Origin: Ruminococcus sp. UBA5129
GTDB taxonomy: Bacteria; Bacillota; Clostridia; Oscillospirales; Ruminococcaceae
Direction: 5' to 3'
DNA length: 7,470 nucleotides
Assembly (NCBI GenBank): GCA_002414125.1
Contig: DHYN01000035.1
Span: forward strand, 2,973 to 10,442
Each line of letters opens with the position of its first letter. The stretch's first letter is position 1. Positions 1 to 4,429 of this stretch are shown here, piece by piece. Under the pieces are notes generated by a model. The model saw only the letters and a program-made list of their open reading frames with translations. It was not told the origin of the DNA and searched no databases. The position numbers were made by a program, and so were the translations under genes.

Positions 1-1
1 G

Positions 2-1096
2 GAAGAAAACAAAATCTACTGCGCCAATTGCGGAGATCTTATCGAGAATGATGATTACGACACGGTCAACGGAGAACCGGTTTGTACAGACTGTATCGAA
101 CGCCACACAACGATCTGCGACAGGTGCGGAAATACTGTCTGGATGCAAGATTCATACGGAGACGAATACACCACATTATGCCGTCACTGCTACGAAAATC
201 ACTACACCCGATGCTCTTGCTGCGATGCTCTGCTTCATGAGGATGACGCTTATCATCTTGACGGATACGACTACTGTACAGAATGCTATCGCGATGAGGT
301 TGATCGCAGTCGCTCAATACATGACTACAGCTACAAACCCGAACCAATATTCTACGGCGATTCTGACCGATATTTCGGCGTGGAGCTTGAAATTGACGGA
401 GCAGGTAAAGCCAGTGACAACGCCGATGATCTGCTTAAAATTGCCAATGTGAGTGATGAACATATTTACATCAAATCTGACGGTAGTCTTGATGACGGAA
501 TGGAGATTGTTACTCATCCTATGACTTTGGAATTTCACAAAAAATTCTGTTGGGAAGATATTATGAGGAAGGCAATTTCTCTCGGCTACCGTTCGCATCA
601 GACTTCAACCTGTGGATTGCATATTCATGTCAATCGCAATTGCCTCGGTGAGGATCGTGACGATCAGGAAATGGTTATTTCAAAAATTCTCTATTTTACT
701 GAACATCACTGGAATGAGATGTTGAAGTTTTCACGTCGTTCGGAGTATACCATGAACCGATGGGCAGCAAGATACGGCTACGAAAATTCCGCAAAGGCAA
801 TTTTAGACAAGGCAAAGAAAGGCAATTGTGGAAGATATGCTGCCGTAAATCTTATGAATTATTCGACAATTGAGTTTCGTCTTTTCAGAGGTACGCTCAA
901 ATACAATACGTTTCTCGCAACGCTGGAACTTGTAAACGCTATCATCGAAACAGCTCTTTACTACAGCGAGGAGGAGCTGCACAAACTCTCATGGTCGGAG
1001 TTTGTACGCCGTTTGAAAGAGCCGGAGTTGATCCAGTACTTAAAGGAACGTCAGCTCTACATAAACGAAACTATTGAATCCGAGGAGGACTTATAA
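2..1096 (+). CDS. Amidoligase (glutamine-synthetase-like COOH-NH2 ligase) with three N-terminal zinc modules, 5'-partial
   Basis: The reading frame is open from base 2 with no stop and no ATG before 143, so the gene starts upstream of the window; 364 residues are visible. Residues 7-95 hold three CxxC-x17-CxxC modules (C7/C10/C28/C31, C39/C42/C60/C63, C71/C74/C92/C95), like LIM or zinc-ribbon domains. An internal start at 143 would cut through the second module, so it is not the true start. Residues about 125-300 carry the signature of the putative amidoligase family (Amidoligase_2): GVELEID at 126-132, SDGSLDDGMEIVT at 159-171, CGLHIHV at 204-210 and IEFRLFRGT at 290-298. The acidic residues, the HxH and the arginines match the metal/ATP and substrate positions expected for the glutamine-synthetase fold. 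The family forms amide or isopeptide bonds using ATP; the substrate here is unknown. The stop directly abuts the next ATG (TAAATG), and the amidotransferase lies two genes on, a pairing I recall for this family. The product is probably cytoplasmic. The family call is firm, the substrate open. Confidence 0.87.
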   Translation, partial: EENKIYCANCGDLIENDDYDTVNGEPVCTDCIERHTTICDRCGNTVWMQDSYGDEYTTLCRHCYENHYTRCSCCDALLHEDDAYHLDGYDYCTECYRDEVDRSRSIHDYSYKPEPIFYGDSDRYFGVELEIDGAGKASDNADDLLKIANVSDEHIYIKSDGSLDDGMEIVTHPMTLEFHKKFCWEDIMRKAISLGYRSHQTSTCGLHIHVNRNCLGEDRDDQEMVISKILYFTEHHWNEMLKFSRRSEYTMNRWAARYGYENSAKAILDKAKKGNCGRYAAVNLMNYSTIEFRLFRGTLKYNTFLATLELVNAIIETALYYSEEELHKLSWSEFVRRLKEPELIQYLKERQLYINETIESEEDL

Positions 1097-1276
1097 ATGA
1101 AAGAATCAGGATCTATAATGAAAAAATTAGCGGAAAGCCCTGCCGGTGAGATTCTTGCAATTGCAGCGCTTATTACCGCAACTATCGTTGCTGACAAAAT
1201 TACTGATAGACTAAAAGAAATCATGAGCGAAAAACAACCGCCGCTCATCGATATCATATACAAGGAGGACAAGTAA
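1097..1276 (+). CDS. Small 59-residue protein in the amidoligase operon, possible peptide substrate or anchor
   Basis: A complete ORF begins with the ATG that directly follows the amidoligase stop and ends one base before the amidotransferase ATG. AGGAGG at 1083-1088 lies 8 nt upstream of the start. The N-terminus is basic (MKESGSIMKK). A short hydrophobic stretch (residues about 19-32, ILAIAALITATIVA) follows, then a charged helix-like stretch (ADKITDRLKEIMSEK) and the C-terminus PPLIDIIYKEDK. There is no cysteine. The hydrophobic part is 14 residues, short for a transmembrane helix, so it could be a weak membrane anchor or an amphipathic helix. I do not recognise the family. Its place between a ligase and an amidotransferase, with tight coupling on both sides, suggests a functional partner; a lysine- and glutamate-bearing substrate peptide is possible but is inference. 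Met8 (1118) is an alternative start with a poorer ribosome-binding site. Confidence 0.72.
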   Translation: MKESGSIMKKLAESPAGEILAIAALITATIVADKITDRLKEIMSEKQPPLIDIIYKEDK

Positions 1277-1277
1277 A

Positions 1278-2255
1278 ATGTGTGCATTATTCGGTTGGTT
1301 AGATTACAAGGGAATTGTACCGTATAAGGTATTAAAGCGACTTACTCAGGCACTTGCAAATGCCGCTGAAGAACGTGGCACGGATGCTGCCGGAATATCC
1401 TATATCAGGGACGGAAAGGTCACGATTTTCAAGCGTCCTAAACCTGCTCACAAAATACACTTTAATGCTCCCGAAGGTACAACCGCAATCATGGGACATA
1501 CCCGCATGGCTACACAGGGCGATAAATCGCATAATTTCAACAATCATCCATTCTCCGGCACTGCCGGAGATAATTCATTTGCATTCGCTCACAACGGAGT
1601 TCTCTGGAACGATAGGGAGCTCCGCCTTGATAAAAAGCTCCCTGATACTCACATCGAAACGGACAGCTACATCGCCGTTCAGCTTCTCGAATCGCAGGAC
1701 AAGTTAGACCTTGATTCTTTGCGGTATATGGCAGAAACAGTTGAAGGTAATTTCACTTTCACAGTACTCGATCAGGACAATGCTCTATACATTATAAAAG
1801 GAAGCAACCCTATGTGCCTGCTCCACTTTGAATCTCTCGGACTGTACATATATGCTTCAACAGAATCAATTATGAAGAATGCACTGAAACGTGTGGGTTT
1901 ATACAAATTCGCCTCGGAAAAGATAGAGGTTGTCGAGGGCGATATTCTGCGTATCGACAGAAACGGTGAAATCATTCGCTTTGAGTTTAACCCAAAGCTG
2001 TATCGTTCAAAATATCTCAGTTGGTATGGTGATGATGAACCATACTACGGTGTTCACGAAGAACTATTATTTGCATACTGCGGCTGCTATGGTGTTGATA
2101 CTGTTGACGTTGAACTATTGCTTGAATACGGATATACCTGCGATGAGATCGAGGATATGCTTGCCGACCATGACCTGCTCCAAGAGACATTGCAGGCAAT
2201 CAAGTTCGAGGACGGTGAAAGTCTATACGAGAATTGCTGCGGATGTGTGTTCTGA
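1278..2255 (+). CDS. Class II glutamine amidotransferase (Ntn-hydrolase)
   Basis: The 325-residue protein starts with Met-Cys2, whose cysteine becomes the N-terminal nucleophile after Met removal. Class II (GATase-2/GlmS-PurF type) motifs follow in order: RGTDAAGI at 33-40, GHTRMATQG at 73-81, HNFNNHPF at 85-92, AHNGVLWN at 104-111 and ETDS at 127-130. The domain normally hydrolyses glutamine to glutamate and ammonia. No synthetase, SIS or PRTase domain follows, so the acceptor partner must be a separate protein, most simply the amidoligase two genes upstream. In such clusters the domain could also act as an amidase or transpeptidase. After about residue 240 there is an acidic helical tail (VELLLEYGYTCDEIEDML at 278-295) carrying six of the protein's eight cysteines and ending CCGCVF. 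AAGGAGG at 1262-1268 lies 9 nt before the ATG, inside the end of the small upstream gene. It is probably cytoplasmic and the last gene of its operon. Confidence 0.92.
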   Translation: MCALFGWLDYKGIVPYKVLKRLTQALANAAEERGTDAAGISYIRDGKVTIFKRPKPAHKIHFNAPEGTTAIMGHTRMATQGDKSHNFNNHPFSGTAGDNSFAFAHNGVLWNDRELRLDKKLPDTHIETDSYIAVQLLESQDKLDLDSLRYMAETVEGNFTFTVLDQDNALYIIKGSNPMCLLHFESLGLYIYASTESIMKNALKRVGLYKFASEKIEVVEGDILRIDRNGEIIRFEFNPKLYRSKYLSWYGDDEPYYGVHEELLFAYCGCYGVDTVDVELLLEYGYTCDEIEDMLADHDLLQETLQAIKFEDGESLYENCCGCVF

Positions 2256-2269
2256 AAAGCAGCGAAAAA

Positions 2270-2322
2270 GCCTGTAGAAGCAATGATAGAATAGGGGATT
2301 TCCCAATCGTGCTACTACAGGC
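2270..2322 (+). terminator. Long imperfect hairpin after the amidotransferase gene
   Basis: GCCTGTAG (2270-2277) pairs with CTACAGGC (2315-2322), then AGCA (2279-2282) pairs with TGCT (2310-2313) across an A/A mismatch. A GAT/ATC pairing and a GGG/CCC tip are possible further in. It starts 15 bases after the stop codon. What follows (TGTATAAAAGTTTT) is only a weak T-rich tract, so this may be an imperfect terminator or an mRNA-stabilising 3' structure rather than a classical intrinsic terminator. Confidence 0.5.
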
Positions 2323-2344
2323 TGTATAAAAGTTTTAGAATTTT

Positions 2345-2372
2345 GGGAAGTCTCCTACATGAGAGACTTCCC
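2345..2372. terminator. Perfect 10-bp stem hairpin in the convergent spacer
   Basis: GGGAAGTCTC (2345-2354) and GAGACTTCCC (2363-2372) form a perfect 10-bp stem with an 8-nt loop. It lies about 90 bases after the plus-strand operon and over 240 bases past the end of the minus-strand pair. Neither strand has a clean T-run right after the stem: on the plus strand GATTCATCTCAG follows, on the minus strand AAAATTCT. It is probably a back-up or Rho-assisted terminator, or an RNA-stability element. The stem is certain; the role is inferred. Confidence 0.5.
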
Positions 2373-2405
2373 TGATTCATCTCAGAAAAAAACAAATAAA
2401 TTTCG

Positions 2406-2501
2406 TAATTACGTTTTTTAAAAAATTACACTTGTAAAGCAGAAGAAAAAAGTGGGTTTTTAATAACTTTTCAAGGTTGCTTATTTTAAAAAACGTAATT
2501 A
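2406..2501. repeat. 18-bp perfect inverted repeat spaced by 60 bases
   Basis: TAATTACGTTTTTTAAAA (2406-2423) is exactly reverse-complementary to 2484-2501. Both arms begin with TA at their outer ends. The 60-base interior is AT-rich and has no ORF. The left arm also overlaps the palindrome CGTAATTACG, so the word CGTAATTA occurs three times in all. Possible explanations are a bidirectional AT-rich terminator stem, a protein-binding pair, or a very small MITE-like remnant with TA ends. None is proved. Confidence 0.6.
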
Positions 2502-2504
2502 GAG

Positions 2505-2521
2505 AAAAATTTGAAATTTTT
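2505..2521. repeat. AT-rich palindrome next to the 18-bp inverted repeat
   Basis: AAAAATTTGAAATTTTT is a perfect inverted repeat with 8-base arms and a single central G. On the minus strand it lies about 95 bases beyond the stop of the kinase-like gene and is followed some 9 bases later by TTTTTT (2414-2419 lies further on, inside the 18-bp repeat, with AAAACG-type sequence between). It is too AT-rich to be a confident terminator and could simply reflect low complexity. Confidence 0.35.
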
Positions 2522-2615
2522 AGGGCAAGGAAATAAATTTAAATGTATTGCGTTCATCGCACTCTGTTTGTTAGTGAACAGCAAAATTTATACGTTATGT
2601 AATGTGGTAGACTGT

Positions 2616-3476
2616 CTATATCTCGGATAACTGATGCTCAAACGCATCCACATCATTTAATATCCATAAAAATTCAAATAGTTCATGATCCATATAATCA
2701 AGTATTAGGTTTTTCAATGCAGAAGTTAAACGCTTTGTATGTCTGAGTTTATTCAATGTATTTGTACACATTTTGTTTATCATAGAATTATTCTTTGTCA
2801 TATCGACGCACTTACTCAGCAAGCCAAAGGCAGCGTACTTTTTATTATTTCTAAATGCTGACACTCCCATATTCATTATAATAGAGACTTGGTCAGAAAA
2901 ATGTTCATGCAGAAAATTGTAGTATCTACTGAAATAAAGACGATCAAGATAAAACAAAGAAAACGATGGCGTTTCCTTGCGTATTCCTGAATTAAGATAA
3001 ATACCTATGCTTGATAAGTCTCCGAATTTAACTTTATTGAAAGGGAGCTCTTTCCATTGAATTATTCGCTTGGTCGTAATCTCAAGGGTAAGATCATCCA
3101 TCGCATCATATTGCAATTTATTGTCACAGATTCCCTTATAAGATAACGAGGCAAAACCTCTGTTAGCCAGATTATGCCATATTATATCAGCCAATACACC
3201 TCCGCGTGCAGTGAATCCCGCTCGCATATTACTGATGTATTTATAGTTATTAATAGAACGCACGAGTGAAAATAGTGATTCAGTCAATTGACGGAGCAGG
3301 TTCTCGTCCAAATCATCCGGAATCTTACAAATAAACACATTTGCATAATCCACAAATACAGGACCGTATTCTTCTATTCCAATATTTTCAATTTTGAGAT
3401 CCGGTTGAATATGACCTTTCAACATCTGTTCAGCGGCAAATTCACCGAGTATATAATAATACAGATATTCATTCAT
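2616..3476 (-). CDS. Unknown protein with a protein-kinase-like catalytic loop at its N-terminus
   Basis: The 286-residue protein is the second gene of a minus-strand pair. Its ATG overlaps the upstream stop as ATGA (3473-3476), and GGAGAA lies about 9 nt before it, which fixes the start. Residues 22-45 read like the catalytic and metal loops of protein kinase/aminoglycoside phosphotransferase folds: H22, D26-L-K28-I-E-N31, then GPVFVD43-YA. The D-to-N spacing (5) and N-to-D spacing (12) are as in kinases, and residues 8-20 would be the helix before the loop. No glycine-rich loop, β-sheet N-lobe or ATP-binding lysine exists upstream, because only 21 residues precede the motif. The remaining 240 residues are mostly helical with many Tyr, Phe and Leu and show no motif I recognise. 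There is no signal peptide or transmembrane helix. It could be a C-lobe-only kinase-like protein, a pseudokinase, or a chance likeness. The gene is AT-rich compared with the neighbouring operons. Confidence 0.75.
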   Translation of the reverse strand: MNEYLYYYILGEFAAEQMLKGHIQPDLKIENIGIEEYGPVFVDYANVFICKIPDDLDENLLRQLTESLFSLVRSINNYKYISNMRAGFTARGGVLADIIWHNLANRGFASLSYKGICDNKLQYDAMDDLTLEITTKRIIQWKELPFNKVKFGDLSSIGIYLNSGIRKETPSFSLFYLDRLYFSRYYNFLHEHFSDQVSIIMNMGVSAFRNNKKYAAFGLLSKCVDMTKNNSMINKMCTNTLNKLRHTKRLTSALKNLILDYMDHELFEFLWILNDVDAFEHQLSEI

Positions 3477-4303
3477 TTATTCAGTTCTCCAATTAGATAA
3501 ATATGTGCTGTACCATTATCTTTATTCAATACATCAAATATCAAAGTTAAAGTTGATGTCCCTGCATTCAATATGTTATTCATTTTGCTTTGTGACAACC
3601 AGTTATTGCACGAAGTTAAAGCCTTGTATTTTATGCCTGCATATTCAAACTCTACGTTTGTCGTATAAACTCTGCGTACATCTGCCGACTCTAATAAGCA
3701 TTTTACTGTAAGCTTATAAAGCTTACCGATTATAAGTTCTTTATTAGAATCTCCTTTATCCAAATCTATATATGCACCATATTGCTGTTTTACAGCCGAA
3801 AGCACATCATCATTCTCATTAGCATCAACTGCATTACTGCAATAATGTATTTTTCGGAATACATCATGTTTCTTGAAAGGAATATTAACTACATATACGA
3901 ACAGTTCAGCAAGGGATTCTTCTAGGGTTTTGTTTTTAAGAGCATTCAAGAGTTCAGCCTTTTTCACTGGGGAAATATCGTTATCATTCTTAATCAATTG
4001 CGAGTATTGGTTCAATAAATCACTTAATAAAGGCTTTCTTAAAATAGGAACAACTTTGTTCTCAAAATTATCTTTAATCTCTTCTATTACCGAAACCTTA
4101 TTAACGGTCTGTCGTATTACTTCATGAATATCCTCTTTCTCATTCATTATATTGCTTATCTTCTTTGAACCTAAATCAATATCAGGCATTTTTTCATCAC
4201 ATATCGGATTAAATAATAATAAGAAAGCGTTTTCCTGAGTGTTTTCTTCATTTAGCACAGGCATCAAGGTTTTAATAAATGAAGATATAGAAAGTTTAGG
4301 CAT
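3473..4303 (-). CDS. Unknown 276-residue protein, first gene of the minus-strand pair
   Basis: I chose the ATG at 4303 (MPKLSISSF) over the GTG at 4312, because the GTG falls inside the Shine-Dalgarno GGAGGT (4311-4316), which sits 7 nt before the ATG. Residues about 1-140 look largely α-helical. A segment at 110-139 (SPVKKAELLNALKNKTLEESLAELFVYVV in parts) recalls a helical stretch with a 'K..LL......FLA..F.YA' pattern that I associate with N-terminal adaptor regions of Bacillota accessory proteins; that match is from memory and weak. Residues about 190-274 look β-rich (VEFEYAGIKYKALT, TLTLIFDVL, TAHIYLIGEL), so a helical plus β two-domain layout is likely. There is no catalytic motif, signal peptide or transmembrane segment. 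The ATGA overlap with the kinase-like gene implies coupled translation and joint function. GC is low (about 28-40% in sampled lines). Confidence 0.75.
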   Translation of the reverse strand: MPKLSISSFIKTLMPVLNEENTQENAFLLLFNPICDEKMPDIDLGSKKISNIMNEKEDIHEVIRQTVNKVSVIEEIKDNFENKVVPILRKPLLSDLLNQYSQLIKNDNDISPVKKAELLNALKNKTLEESLAELFVYVVNIPFKKHDVFRKIHYCSNAVDANENDDVLSAVKQQYGAYIDLDKGDSNKELIIGKLYKLTVKCLLESADVRRVYTTNVEFEYAGIKYKALTSCNNWLSQSKMNNILNAGTSTLTLIFDVLNKDNGTAHIYLIGELNK

Positions 4304-4310
4304 TGTTTGC

Positions 4311-4316
4311 ACCTCC
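4311..4316 (-). promoter_or_regulatory. Ribosome-binding site that sets the start of the first minus-strand gene
   Basis: On the minus strand this reads GGAGGT, 7 nt before the ATG at 4303. The in-frame GTG at 4312 overlaps it, so GTG initiation is unlikely. Confidence 0.8.
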
Positions 4317-4338
4317 GAAAAAACGTGGTAAAAACAGG

Positions 4339-4368
4339 GAAAATATATGGTAAAGACTTTACAGGTAA
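4339..4368 (-). promoter_or_regulatory. Possible promoter of the minus-strand gene pair
   Basis: On the minus strand a TATATT (-10-like, 5 of 6 matches) lies about 35 bases upstream of the start, and a weak ATTACC sits about 17 bases further up as the -35. The 13-bp palindrome at 4350-4362 would fall between the two boxes. The -35 is poor (3 of 6), so this is tentative. Confidence 0.3.
4350..4362. promoter_or_regulatory. 13-bp palindrome in the divergent promoter region, possible operator
   Basis: GTAAAGACTTTAC has perfect 6-base arms around a single A. It overlaps the proposed plus-strand -35 and the spacer of the proposed minus-strand promoter, the position expected of an operator controlling both directions. 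A related half-word, TGGTAAA, also occurs at 4326-4332 and again at 4348-4354. No regulator gene is seen in the window. Confidence 0.4.
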
Positions 4369-4386
4369 TTTGTGATAAAATAATAA
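4358..4386 (+). promoter_or_regulatory. Possible sigma-70-type promoter of the HerA-like ATPase gene
   Basis: TTTACA (4358-4363) and TAATAA (4381-4386) are separated by 17 bases, and the -10 ends 43 bases before the ATG. Both boxes are near consensus for a housekeeping promoter in an AT-rich stretch, where such matches also arise by chance. Confidence 0.45.
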
Positions 4387-4429
4387 TAGTGAAAACAAAG
4401 TTCTCACATTCATAAAAGGAGGAGTCGCT

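Larger units (their letters stand above)
2256..2615. other. AT-rich convergent intergenic spacer (360 bases)
   Basis: The spacer lies between the 3' ends of the plus-strand amidotransferase gene and the minus-strand gene pair. It holds the two hairpins listed separately, a perfect palindrome CGTAATTACG (2404-2413), an 18-bp inverted repeat (2406-2423 and 2484-2501), and a 17-bp AT palindrome AAAAATTTGAAATTTTT (2505-2521). I found no coding frame with a ribosome-binding site, no tRNA fold and no array of direct repeats. The stretch 2522-2615 shows only a weak GTTCA/TGAAC pair (2552-2556 and 2575-2579). Confidence 0.7.

Noticed and set aside
143..1096. Amidoligase starting at the ATG at 143
   Set aside because: The frame stays open to the window edge, and the zinc modules continue upstream with exact periodicity; the ATG cuts the second module.
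2238..2255. C-terminal CCGCVF as a CaaX prenylation signal
   Set aside because: The cysteine is not at the fourth position from the end (GCVF), and prenylation of this type is not expected in bacteria.
2253..2297. TGA read as tryptophan (recoded genetic code)
   Set aside because: Reading through the amidotransferase TGA adds only about a dozen codons with no familiar sequence, and TGA makes a normal ATGA junction at 3473-3476. TGG codes Trp at conserved positions.
2256..2615. CRISPR array or tRNA in the AT-rich spacer
   Set aside because: There are no evenly spaced direct repeats and no cloverleaf; only inverted repeats are present.
3473..4303. First minus-strand protein as the missing kinase N-lobe
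   Set aside because: Its C-terminal half looks β-rich, but no glycine-rich loop or convincing VAIK-like lysine motif is seen, so the split-kinase idea remains only a question for structure prediction.
4304..4312. GTG start giving a 279-residue version of the first minus-strand gene
   Set aside because: The GTG lies inside the GGAGGT ribosome-binding site, and the ATG at 4303 has ideal spacing from it.
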